44,348 bases of DNA, taken from NCBI GenBank assembly GCA_964372115.1, contig CAYJPN010000039.1, forward strand, positions 1 through 44,348. Reading direction: 5' to 3'. The position numbers and the translations under genes were made by a program. The DNA is from CG2-30-36-16 sp964372115. GTDB taxonomy: Bacteria; Bacteroidota; Ignavibacteria; Ignavibacteriales; Ignavibacteriaceae. The notes below the pieces were generated by a model. The model did not search any database, was not told the DNA's origin, and saw nothing but the letters and a program-made list of their open reading frames with translations. Below, one piece after another: positions 1-8,080 of this stretch (position 1 is its first letter; every line of letters starts with the position of its first letter).

Positions 1-4
1 TAAA

Positions 5-48
5 TGACATTTCTAAAGAGTTTTAGATACTGACATTCTTAAAGAGTT
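5..48. repeat. imperfect 18-bp direct repeat
   Basis: Two 18-bp copies, TGACATTTCTAAAGAGTT at 5-22 and TGACATTCTTAAAGAGTT at 31-48, have a 26-bp period and differ at two positions. They lie downstream of the carboxypeptidase gene at the window edge. Function unknown; the array may continue outside the window. Confidence 0.4.
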
Positions 49-71
49 ATTACAACTAAAATAAAGTAAAT

Positions 72-1535
72 TTATTCAAGCTCGGCAAGCATAATAATAA
101 TTTGCTTGTGCAGCTCATTAATTTTTGAAGTTGAACCAGGAAAATTATTTGCTATAAAGCTAAACGAGATTAATCTCCCTTTTTTATCTTTAACATAACC
201 GGAATGGCTCCGTACACCGGTAATAAGTCCCGACTTAATTCTTGCATTCCCGGCAATTGCAGTTCCTTTTCCGAAGGATGAAAAAAATCCTTCATCATCT
301 GCTACACCAGCAACAGCAAGCGAATTGTAGAATGAATCAAATACTCCGGTGGTTGTCATAAACGATAACAAATCCGCCATCATTTTTGCGGTAATTGTAT
401 TTGTGCGTGAAAGACCACAGCCATCATATAAATCCAGCCCATGAGTATTTATTCCGTTAGAAGACAAAAATTTTCTAATCGACTCAATTCCTTCATTGGT
501 TCCGGCAACACCGGTTTCTTTTAACGCCGCAGCTTTTAAAATCAATTCGGTATAAAGATTATTGCTCTTTTTGTTGATGATAAAAACTATCTCCTTTAAA
601 GGAGGGGAATATGTTGAGGCGATTAATTTTTTTTCGTCATATTTAACAGAGGAAGTTAATGTTTTAGCTGCACCCGATACGCTAACTCCACTTTGTTCAA
701 GTTTTGTAAAAAGAGAATACGCGGCAAACCATGCCGGGTTTGGAATGGAACCCTTTATTGAAAACTCTTTAATCCCGGCAGGAATAGTTCCGCGCAAAAC
801 TGCCGAATAAGAATTCGGGGCATTAAAAATATATCCGTTATCTCCCGATCCTTCTTTTCCGGTTTTCATAAAGTTTTCAAATTTAAAATCAGGAATAATC
901 GGTTCGGTTCTTAATACTTCAGCAGCATCACCGGTTTTGCCGGGTTTAAAGTAGAGGTAATAAAGGTTATCATTTATTGTAAGAGCAGAGGGCGCTGCGC
1001 CGTAATAATTGCCAATATCCGTCCATGGCCAGTAGTCGGGCACAAGATTATTTTCAAACAGTAGGTCATCGCCGTAAATATCTCCGCTAATTTTTTCAAT
1101 TCCGGCAGCCTTTATTGCATCGCACCAGCTCTGCATTAACTCATTTAGAGGCGAAGAGCCTTTTACAAGGCTAGATCCAAGCGTGGGATCACCGCTGCCT
1201 TTTATGTAAATATCTCCATCTAATATGCCGTTGCTGATAATTCCGCTGTGGTAAACTTTTGTTTGGAATTTATAATTTTCACCGAGAGAATTTAGCGCGA
1301 AAGAAGATGTAAACACTTTTAACCCGGAAGCCGGCGCGAGGTTGAAGTTTTCGTTTGAGGCAATTATCTGTCCACCGCCTACATACCCGGCATAAACACC
1401 CCACTGTCCTCCGTAAAGCGCATCATTATTTTTTGCTTTGTTTACAAAATTAGTTAAAGAAGAATACTGGGAGAAAAGTACGGAAGTACATAACAATACA
1501 AAGAGAGTAATTTTAAGCCGCATAGTTTTATCCAA
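72..1535 (-). CDS. dacB: D-alanyl-D-alanine carboxypeptidase/endopeptidase, PBP4 (DacB) family
   Basis: This is a periplasmic penicillin-binding protein of the low-molecular-mass class C (S13) type. It trims D-Ala from peptidoglycan stem peptides or cleaves D-Ala-meso-DAP cross-links. A hydrophobic signal peptide covers about residues 6-22. The active-site SxxK is PASGLK (S70, K73). The second conserved block is DGCGLSRTN (371-379), where most family members have DGSGLSR. The third motif is KSG (434-436) in place of KTG, followed by LTGVR-like and SGYV sequences typical of the family. Length, 487 aa, is normal. The start at 1535 is used, but Met5 at 1523 (MRLKITL) would give a cleaner signal peptide. 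No partner gene is evident; it stands alone on the minus strand. Confidence 0.9.
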   Translation of the reverse strand: MDKTMRLKITLFVLLCTSVLFSQYSSLTNFVNKAKNNDALYGGQWGVYAGYVGGGQIIASNENFNLAPASGLKVFTSSFALNSLGENYKFQTKVYHSGIISNGILDGDIYIKGSGDPTLGSSLVKGSSPLNELMQSWCDAIKAAGIEKISGDIYGDDLLFENNLVPDYWPWTDIGNYYGAAPSALTINDNLYYLYFKPGKTGDAAEVLRTEPIIPDFKFENFMKTGKEGSGDNGYIFNAPNSYSAVLRGTIPAGIKEFSIKGSIPNPAWFAAYSLFTKLEQSGVSVSGAAKTLTSSVKYDEKKLIASTYSPPLKEIVFIINKKSNNLYTELILKAAALKETGVAGTNEGIESIRKFLSSNGINTHGLDLYDGCGLSRTNTITAKMMADLLSFMTTTGVFDSFYNSLAVAGVADDEGFFSSFGKGTAIAGNARIKSGLITGVRSHSGYVKDKKGRLISFSFIANNFPGSTSKINELHKQIIIMLAELE

Positions 1536-1597
1536 AGTTAAAAAAAAGGCACGTATAAATATAAATAGTGGCGGAAAGAATTACACTAAAAATGTAT

Positions 1598-1972
1598 TTA
1601 CAATTTGCCTTCTTTGTACTTGCGGCGCAAGTTAATTTTGAGTAATTGCCGTTGAATAATAAGCTCTGCCAAAGCCGAAGGTATATACTCCCGGTTATCC
1701 CTGGAGAATAAATTTTCAATATTTTTCTCGGCAATGTCTATACGGTAAAGCGTGCTCAGAAGTAAATCGAACCGACCATCCATCCACTCGGCAATTTTAC
1801 TTGTCAGTTCTTCTTTTAGCTGCGCCAGGCTTTCAAACTGCTCAACTTCAAATTTTGTGCTTAGCTGATTAAAGTCTCTCGCAATTATACCGGTAACCTC
1901 AGCAACATCAACATGGCTGTTTGCATCCATAATGATACTCCTAACATTATTATATATTTCCATCGATTCCAT
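1598..1972 (-). CDS. small helical conserved hypothetical protein
   Basis: This 124-aa protein has no signal peptide and is predicted almost entirely helical and charged. The C-terminal half (LYRIDIAEKNIENLF ... ALAELIIQRQLLKINLR) has the style of a small cytosolic protein seen in Bacteroidota and relatives, but I cannot name a family or function. It lies 62 bp upstream of the carboxypeptidase gene on the same strand, so the two could be co-transcribed. Met4 is an alternative start. The coding assignment rests on length, absence of overlap and plausible composition. Confidence 0.6.
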   Translation of the reverse strand: MESMEIYNNVRSIIMDANSHVDVAEVTGIIARDFNQLSTKFEVEQFESLAQLKEELTSKIAEWMDGRFDLLLSTLYRIDIAEKNIENLFSRDNREYIPSALAELIIQRQLLKINLRRKYKEGKL

Positions 1973-2361
1973 AAACTACTCTTTCAATAATCAGCAAATA
2001 TTACATCACAAAAATCATTAAATTTCTCAAAACATCAGGTTAATTTATTGTTAAATTAATAGTAATATTTAAGAAACAGCAATGTGATTATTAAACAAAC
2101 CAATCGGCGAATAAGTTTAATTATTTTGTAATAAATATTTATTGCACTAGAAAATCAGAAAGCAAAAAAATTAAAATTATAAAATTTTCAACTACACAAA
2201 ACAGCCGGGTTGAGATAAAGGAAAACGAATAGAAGTTTGGCTGTGAGTGGTGGTAATTTTCAGTCAGGTGTCCATTCGATTCTACTATATTCTTGTGCAA
2301 ATATAATATTTCAAGCTAAAATGTCGAGTATAAAATTTTCGGGTTAACCCAAATCACACGG
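1973..2361. other. AT-rich intergenic region without a recognisable gene
   Basis: About 390 bp lie between the small helical protein and the PAP2-like gene. The sequence is strongly AT-rich and probably holds the promoter of the downstream minus-strand gene. The short palindrome CGGGTTAACCC lies at its right end, just past the stop of the PAP2-like gene. No ORF, RNA gene or convincing terminator was seen. Confidence 0.4.
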
Positions 2362-2994
2362 CTACAAATTCGGCAGACCAAATAACCTTCGCAGATTAAG
2401 CACAACCCGATAAGCAGTATAAGCAAAAACAGGGGCAGCCAAAACATCAATGGAATAATGCACATGTTGAATCAAAACCGCGACTGCAACAAGCAATGCA
2501 AAAAACAAAAATAGCATTTTAACACTCCCGCGCGGCGACAGAAGGAAAAAAAGAAAAATAGTCGCAGTGTGTCCTGAAAAGAACAAATCCTTTGTCAACA
2601 TTTTACCCGAACCAAAAAGTTCAACAAAAGGATCAGAAAGGGGAATTATTGATGTCGGCGGGTTTAAGGGGAGAAGATACATTACGGCAATTCTAAAAAG
2701 CAGCATCACACCATAAACTTGTATAACAAGCATAAGAAGACCAGGGCATTTAACAAAATATAGTATCGCAATTAATAATGATAAATAAATTAATCCAAAA
2801 GTAAACCAGGTAACATCAATAGGACTAAAGAGGGGAAGCAGAGGGTCGGGGAGAACAATTCCATCCCGCATTTCAACAAAATTTAAAAAATTCGCCAGCC
2901 AGAAAAGGACTGTCGACAGAAACAAAAAAGAAATGGCAAATTCTATTTTCCCATCTCTGCTCTTGAGAAATATTTTCCAGGATTGCTTACTCAT
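2362..2994 (-). CDS. PAP2-related / sphingomyelin-synthase-like membrane protein
   Basis: This 210-aa protein has about six hydrophobic segments. Two motifs mark the PAP2_C (sphingomyelin synthase-like) branch of lipid phosphatases and transferases: DLFFSGHTATIFLF near residue 138 and HVHYSIDVLAAP near residue 178. The His of SGHT and the HxxxD pair are the expected catalytic residues. It may act on a lipid phosphate or transfer a phospho-headgroup at the membrane; the substrate cannot be told from the sequence. It lies apart from the signalling genes that follow upstream on the same strand, with about 160 bp between them. Confidence 0.75.
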   Translation of the reverse strand: MSKQSWKIFLKSRDGKIEFAISFLFLSTVLFWLANFLNFVEMRDGIVLPDPLLPLFSPIDVTWFTFGLIYLSLLIAILYFVKCPGLLMLVIQVYGVMLLFRIAVMYLLPLNPPTSIIPLSDPFVELFGSGKMLTKDLFFSGHTATIFLFFLLSPRGSVKMLFLFFALLVAVAVLIQHVHYSIDVLAAPVFAYTAYRVVLNLRRLFGLPNL

Positions 2995-3157
2995 TTTATT
3001 ATCAATAATGAAATATTCTTAAAATAAGCAAAATACCCGTTTAATGCAGATACTGACATAACCAATATATGAAACCGTATAATTTTAATACGCCCAAAAC
3101 GAAACAATTATGATTGGTTCCCCCCTTTTGCCATCAGCATTACAAAAAGAAGAGTAA

Positions 3158-4654
3158 TTATTTTTGGCAGTAATCTAATGCATTAAGCAAATCTATTTTT
3201 GAAAAAGGTTTTAGTAAAAATTTCTTTGCCCCTGCGGCGGAAAATTTTTTGATTTTTTCGTCGGATGTTTCAGTAGATGAGACTAAAATTGGACGTTTAT
3301 AAACATCATTTTTATAAATATCCCGCACAATTATTAGGTTCTGTTCGAAATGCATTTGGTTGACGTCGATTAAGATAATTTTAAAATCGTTTCGGGTTAA
3401 CTCATCAATATTAAAATCGCGGAAACTTCTAGATTCAACAAGGTAAGAATCTTTTAAAAATGCTTTTATCAAATCAAATGATTCATGTGAATCATCGAGC
3501 ATAAAAATTTTTTTTAAGTAATTGTTTGTCCCTGCTTTTAAATTCTTTTGCGAGAGTGGTAATGTAAACGTAAATGTTGAACCAACACCCTTAAGGCTAT
3601 CCACCAAAAGGGAGCCGCCAAGTTTTTCAAGGTATCGTTTTGCAAGCGCAAGACCGAGTCCGTTCCCTTCAAAGTCTCTGCCTATTCCAAGGTCTTCCTG
3701 ACTAAATGGTTGGAAAAGGTGGTCAAGGTAATCGGAAGAAATTCCAATACCGGAGTCTTTTATTTTGCAATATGCCAGATCTCTTTCTTCAAGCACTCCG
3801 GCTTCTATTTCTATAAAGCCATGCCGCGTAAACTTAATGGCATTATTTATAAGATTATTTATAGTATTTTCTACACACTGTATATCAACATCCACAAAAA
3901 TAGGCTGTTGGGTAAAATTAAGTTTTATATCTAAATTTTTTTCAAACGCTGATTCCTGTATAGCAGCGACGCCCCCTTTTATTATAGTAACAAGATTTGC
4001 GCGTTCAATATTTAGGGTGTAGCTTCCTGCTTCAATTTGCGCAAACTCCAGCATTTGAGTTATACTGTTAAATAATCTCTCGCTGCCGCTGTATAGATTA
4101 TCAAAATAAACACGATCCTCACTGTCAAATTTTTCACTCATCGAATCTCTTATAATTGAAGAGTAACCTAATATTATGTTTAGCGGGGTGCGCATCTCGT
4201 GTGATAAAACATTTAAAAATGTATTCTTCAAACGCTCGGCTTCGTTTGTTGCATCCTTTGCTTTTACTATTTCCTTTTCAGCAAGAATCATGTCGGTAAG
4301 GTCTACATGAAATAAAACCACGTACAGACACCCTTCAAGCATAACGGAAAAAACTTTTGTTCTTAGCACAGGCATGGTAATTTCTCTACTTTTCAGTAGA
4401 GAGTCCGAATAATTATTTATAAACGCATAAGTTTTTTTGTCGAAAACTTTCTGAATTATTTGAAGTATTCCGCATTTCCTTAATTCATAGTCTTCAAAGA
4501 TTGTATACTCCGAAAGTTCCGATAGCTTATAACCCCATTGATAAATAAACGCCTGATTAACATAAACAATTCTGCCCGTTTCGTCCAAAACATTTATTGG
4601 AAAGTGAATAGAATCATAAAGCTGATTAAAATATTTTGCTGGTTGATTTTCCAT
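3158..4654 (-). CDS. PAS - HisKA - HATPase - receiver hybrid sensor kinase
   Basis: This soluble hybrid histidine kinase has no membrane segment. Using the ATG at 4654 (498 aa), a PAS domain covers about 10-125. The HisKA box SHEMRTPLN carries phospho-acceptor H152. The ATPase has the N box (NNLINNAIKF, about 266-275), G1 DSGIGIS (300-306) and G2 GNGLGLAL (330-337). A C-terminal receiver (about 382-498) has acidic DD (387-388), phospho-Asp D430, S/T near 460 and K482 in LKPF. A longer frame opens at 4735 but would overlap the upstream gene by 80 bp. The ATG at 4654 begins 1 bp after that gene's TAA, so coupled translation favours it. It is the last gene of the presumed sigma-54-driven unit, and may receive phosphate internally and pass it to an unlinked partner. 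Confidence 0.9.
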   Translation of the reverse strand: MENQPAKYFNQLYDSIHFPINVLDETGRIVYVNQAFIYQWGYKLSELSEYTIFEDYELRKCGILQIIQKVFDKKTYAFINNYSDSLLKSREITMPVLRTKVFSVMLEGCLYVVLFHVDLTDMILAEKEIVKAKDATNEAERLKNTFLNVLSHEMRTPLNIILGYSSIIRDSMSEKFDSEDRVYFDNLYSGSERLFNSITQMLEFAQIEAGSYTLNIERANLVTIIKGGVAAIQESAFEKNLDIKLNFTQQPIFVDVDIQCVENTINNLINNAIKFTRHGFIEIEAGVLEERDLAYCKIKDSGIGISSDYLDHLFQPFSQEDLGIGRDFEGNGLGLALAKRYLEKLGGSLLVDSLKGVGSTFTFTLPLSQKNLKAGTNNYLKKIFMLDDSHESFDLIKAFLKDSYLVESRSFRDFNIDELTRNDFKIILIDVNQMHFEQNLIIVRDIYKNDVYKRPILVSSTETSDEKIKKFSAAGAKKFLLKPFSKIDLLNALDYCQK

Positions 4655-4655
4655 A

Positions 4656-5963
4656 TTATACTGCAGGTAGTAAAAATTGAATGCCTGTACCGGAAGTCTG
4701 TTGCAATACATTAATGCTGCCGGCATGTCTGTCAATTATGCTTTTGCACAAAAATAAGCCGTAACCGTTCTTTTTTGATGATGGTATTGCAAAAATATTC
4801 GGCAGAATCGAATCGGGAATACCCGGACCATTATCGGTAATTGTAATTACCACGTTGCCCACCTCGAACCCGGTTTTTAAAAATATTGTAGCATCGCTTT
4901 TCGCTTCGGCTGAATTTGAAAAAAGATGCACTAAAAGATGTTGTATCTGTTCGGAATCGAACTTGCATTGCGGAAGCGTTCCGAATTCGGTTTTAAAAGT
5001 AATTCGTCCAAATTTTTTCATTGGAGAAATGTATCGTATAACCGATTGAATAGTTTTGTTTATATCGCCGCCATCAATATTAAGCTCCATAATGGCGGTT
5101 TCCATCAGTGCAGTTGCATATTTTTGAATGCTTCTAATACTGTCAACCGAAACTTTTGTTTTTAATTTAAGTCTATCAAAAAAAAGCGGGTCAATTTGCT
5201 TAACAATTGGGTCATCTGTTTTTTGGAGTTTTTCAATAACGCGCATCATACTTTCGGTTTCAAGTAGAGCAAGATGTACAATTCCTTGCAGCGATTGCCC
5301 AATCTCGGCATCTATACTTTGTTTGAGAGCTTTTCTTTCAGCAACAATAAGCTGTGTGTTAGCATCCTGTAAAGCATTGTAAGCGGTTATCTGTCCGTTG
5401 TAAAGCTGCGCATTCCGGATTGCCGTAGCGGCTTGCCCGGCTAAAATTTCGAAGGTATCTGTTATTTCACGAGCGCGTATTTTCTGAAGATGACGGCTGT
5501 CCACATATATTACCCCGATTTTTTTTTCTTCGGTAATTAAAGGCGAACATAAAATTGTCTGGAGTTCGAGTCTTAAAATACTTTTACTCGGATCATTATT
5601 GGTGTCGCTTTGAGCAGACTCAATAAATTTTGATTGACCTGTGTAAAAAACGTCCTGGACAACCGTAGTAGACACATTAAATTGTTCTTCGGGAACAAGA
5701 GCGTTTTCTTTATCAATTCCAAGCTTGTATTCAAGTTCATCCGCGTGGTTTCTGAGAACAATAAAACCGCGCTCGGAATTGGTTAATTTTATCGCGCTGC
5801 TTAAAACCAATTCAAGAACATCATCAAGCATAAGTGAATGATTGATAGTTTTTACTATATCGAGAATAAGTTCAAGATTTTTTATTCTCTTTTCAGACTC
5901 ACCATGAAATTCTTCATGGATCACCTTATCGTCGATATTCTTTTTAAAGTCGGAAAATTTCAT
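4656..5963 (-). CDS. GAF-domain histidine-kinase-like protein with atypical phospho-acceptor region
   Basis: This 435-aa soluble protein has a GAF sensor domain (about 30-190; SERGFIVLRN, LCSPLI, IGVIYVDSR) followed by a helical linker. Its C-terminal GHKL ATPase has an N box (FSNSAEAK, 349-356), G1 DNGPGIP (377-383) and G2 NGYGLFL (399-405). The region where HisKA would sit (about 205-300) has no HE/HD-x-x-T/L-P box; the only nearby candidate is H230 in QGIVHLALLE. It may be a non-standard kinase, a pseudokinase or a phosphatase for a partner. It is followed after 1 bp by the hybrid kinase and preceded by the TPR gene, so it is likely part of the same transcript. The arrangement resembles the GAF-HK half of HstK-type dual kinases. 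Confidence 0.85.
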   Translation of the reverse strand: MKFSDFKKNIDDKVIHEEFHGESEKRIKNLELILDIVKTINHSLMLDDVLELVLSSAIKLTNSERGFIVLRNHADELEYKLGIDKENALVPEEQFNVSTTVVQDVFYTGQSKFIESAQSDTNNDPSKSILRLELQTILCSPLITEEKKIGVIYVDSRHLQKIRAREITDTFEILAGQAATAIRNAQLYNGQITAYNALQDANTQLIVAERKALKQSIDAEIGQSLQGIVHLALLETESMMRVIEKLQKTDDPIVKQIDPLFFDRLKLKTKVSVDSIRSIQKYATALMETAIMELNIDGGDINKTIQSVIRYISPMKKFGRITFKTEFGTLPQCKFDSEQIQHLLVHLFSNSAEAKSDATIFLKTGFEVGNVVITITDNGPGIPDSILPNIFAIPSSKKNGYGLFLCKSIIDRHAGSINVLQQTSGTGIQFLLPAV

Positions 5964-6062
5964 AATTACGATAAATAATAAATAATATCTGTTAAATAAA
6001 AATAATCAGTTGCATGAGAAATAAAAATTCATAAAGCATCTGATAATAATTTATCTAATTAA

Positions 6063-7262
6063 TTATAACGCTTCTTCTACTTTTTTTATCATTTCAATGG
6101 CATTCATTGACTTAAAATTGTCGAGCGCCATTTTTTGATAAATTTTTGCTTTTTTTGATTTATTAATTTCGATGTAAAGAAGGCTCAGTTCAAAGGCGCT
6201 TTCCGCAATATTCATTATATTATCCAGTTCTGTATTTAAGCGGAGGCTAGTTAAAAAATAATCTTCCGCGCCCCGGTAATTTTTTAAATTGCGTTCGATA
6301 ATTCCTTTAATTTTGTAATTATCGGCGATAGATAACCTGTCGTTAATTTTGAAACTAAGATCTAGGGAATTATCTGCGTACGCGCGTGCCAGCGAATAGT
6401 CTTTTAACTGGATGTACACAAAAGCTTTGCTGAGGTAAGATAAAACGAGAATGGGTTTTAAGCCTTTATTAAGGCAGATAAGGATTCCGGCATCAAATTC
6501 TTTTATAGCCATCTGGTATTCGCCTTTATGCGAAAACATCATGCCCAGATTGTGCTTAAGCTCGGCGATACGTCTAAAATCGTTGAGTTTTTCAAACTTA
6601 AGTATAGCTCTCTGAAAATAAGTGTATGCCAGATCGTAATTATTTTGAATATTACAAAGTATTCCAAGATTCATTTCGAGCATTCCTATGAGCCCAATAT
6701 CCTTTTTCGGATGTAAAAAGGAGAGGCTTTTTTCGAAATGATTTTTTGCCCGCGAAATATTACCTTTATCGCCATACATTGTTCCCAACAAATTTTCACA
6801 TCGGGCGCAGCCTTTTAAATCTTTCTGTTTTGAAAAAAGTTTATTGGCTTTGGAAATATAGTTTTCGCTTATTTGCCATAGCGCCTGGCGGCTGTTAATA
6901 TCGCCAAGCGCAAGCATTGAATGCGCGGCTATGTTTTCGAGTTTTGCATCGTTTTCGCTTAATTGTTTGAGCATCAAATACACATCTTGGGCAGCACCCA
7001 ATTCACCAATAGAAATTGTATTTTCGCCGAGATAAAGTAAAAACTCAATAAACTTTTTTTGCGAAAGATTATTTTTTGCAAATGTAATTGATAAGTCAAT
7101 ACACGAACGATTGACATCAACGATTTTTTGTTCGTCTCCAATAATATCTTTTAGAGAAGACGCTTTTTTTTCAGACATGTCCGCCTGACACATATTTAGT
7201 AATTCCCTATACTCATCCTCTTCAAAAAATATGGAAAGCATCCTCTCTAAAAATTCGGGCAT
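6063..7262 (-). CDS. tetratricopeptide repeat protein
   Basis: This is a 399-aa cytosolic protein without signal peptide or membrane span. From about residue 90 to 385 it consists of TPR-like helical hairpins, for example DLKGCARCENLLGTMYGDKG, AELKHNLGMMFSHKGEYQMA and ADNYKIKGIIERNLKNYRGA. It carries no enzymatic domain, so it is probably a scaffold or sensor. Its TPRs are of the same style as those of the 1189-aa kinase in this cluster, which suggests both may bind related partners. It sits between the lipoprotein (53 bp upstream) and the GAF kinase-like gene (99 bp downstream), all on the minus strand, probably in one transcript from the -24/-12 promoter near 7960. Confidence 0.85.
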   Translation of the reverse strand: MPEFLERMLSIFFEEDEYRELLNMCQADMSEKKASSLKDIIGDEQKIVDVNRSCIDLSITFAKNNLSQKKFIEFLLYLGENTISIGELGAAQDVYLMLKQLSENDAKLENIAAHSMLALGDINSRQALWQISENYISKANKLFSKQKDLKGCARCENLLGTMYGDKGNISRAKNHFEKSLSFLHPKKDIGLIGMLEMNLGILCNIQNNYDLAYTYFQRAILKFEKLNDFRRIAELKHNLGMMFSHKGEYQMAIKEFDAGILICLNKGLKPILVLSYLSKAFVYIQLKDYSLARAYADNSLDLSFKINDRLSIADNYKIKGIIERNLKNYRGAEDYFLTSLRLNTELDNIMNIAESAFELSLLYIEINKSKKAKIYQKMALDNFKSMNAIEMIKKVEEAL

Positions 7263-7315
7263 AATAATACTTCTTACGTAATTCTTGAATTATTAACTAA
7301 ATTAAACTAATTAAA

Positions 7316-7870
7316 TTATTTTGCAAAACCGTATCTTGAAAAATGATTTAATTGCGCATTTTGCACTTCTAATATACCATTTTGTACATCCACAATTAAC
7401 TGATCGTAAACTACTGGTTCGGTAGATCCGTCATCTGCAAAATACAAAAATTGAATTTGTTCAGGTGAAACATCGGAAAGGTCCAAACCTTCCATTCTAA
7501 CGGACAATAAAACCGGGCTGTCAAATTGCATGGAAGGGTTTAATGATACTTCTACATACTCTCCTACATTTGAAATAGCAAGTACCTTTGACCCCTTGTA
7601 AGCACCACCCGGCACATTAAGTTCGGCGTCAATAGTTACTGTTCCGCTTGTTGATGCATAAGCTCCGTCAAGTAAAAGTTCTCCCCCAATGTTTCCAACA
7701 ATGTTTTTAGAAACTGTAAAAACGGTTTCAATAGATAGATTTTTCGGTGACGGCATTTTTACTTTTTGCACAGTTGACTGAGAATTTGCCGGTACGTTGC
7801 TGCTGTTAAAATCGGAACAACCGGCAAAAAAAATACCTGCAAGAAATAGAGTAAAAATCAGATGTTTCAT
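7316..7870 (-). CDS. outer-surface/periplasmic lipoprotein of unknown function
   Basis: This 184-aa lipoprotein starts MKHLIFTLFLAGIFFAGC, with a lipobox (FAGC) at Cys18 and a Ser/Asn-rich linker after it. The remainder (about 35-184) is predicted beta-rich; no family was recognised. A longer frame begins at 7921, but the ATG at 7870 is preceded by a GAGAGG ribosome site and gives a clean signal sequence, so it is preferred. It is the first gene after the -24/-12 promoter at 7955-7971, giving a leader of about 70 nt. Its position at the head of a signalling operon suggests a periplasmic sensory or ligand-contact role; this is inference only. Confidence 0.8.
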   Translation of the reverse strand: MKHLIFTLFLAGIFFAGCSDFNSSNVPANSQSTVQKVKMPSPKNLSIETVFTVSKNIVGNIGGELLLDGAYASTSGTVTIDAELNVPGGAYKGSKVLAISNVGEYVEVSLNPSMQFDSPVLLSVRMEGLDLSDVSPEQIQFLYFADDGSTEPVVYDQLIVDVQNGILEVQNAQLNHFSRYGFAK

Positions 7871-7954
7871 TGTAGAACCTCTCGTATAAAAAATAAAAAA
7901 TAGTTGTAAGCATCCCCCCAATGAAAATGATAATCATAAGGGTAGCGTATAATA

Positions 7955-7971
7955 TGCATGAATCGTGCCGG
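7955..7971 (-). promoter_or_regulatory. sigma-54 (-24/-12) promoter
   Basis: Read on the minus strand the site is CCGGCACGATTCATGCA. It matches consensus TGGCACG-N4-TTGCA at six of seven positions in the -24 box and four of five in the -12 box, with exactly 10 nt between the GG and GC dinucleotides. It lies about 85 bp upstream of the lipoprotein start and directly after the sigma-54 activator gene on the same strand. No other site with this spacing was found in the window. Confidence 0.7.
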
Positions 7972-8080
7972 CAGAAAAAACATCGTATTCAGACAAAAAC
8001 CGAACCTTTGAAAATGTCCTCAGTAAATATTGCCGAATTAAACAGGTAAAAATGGGCAAAAATGTAAAAAAATTTTACAA

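Noticed and set aside
562..810. 82-codon plus-strand open frame
   Set aside because: It is a shadow of the carboxypeptidase gene, which has all family motifs on the other strand.
3046..3057. AGATACTGACAT shared by 25-36 and 3046-3057
   Set aside because: A 12-bp match in AT-rich DNA, with no extension of similarity on either side; likely chance.
3160..3185. sigma-54-like TTGGCAG ... ATGC motif
   Set aside because: There are 12 nt instead of 10 between GG and GC, and the motif lies within the hybrid kinase coding end.
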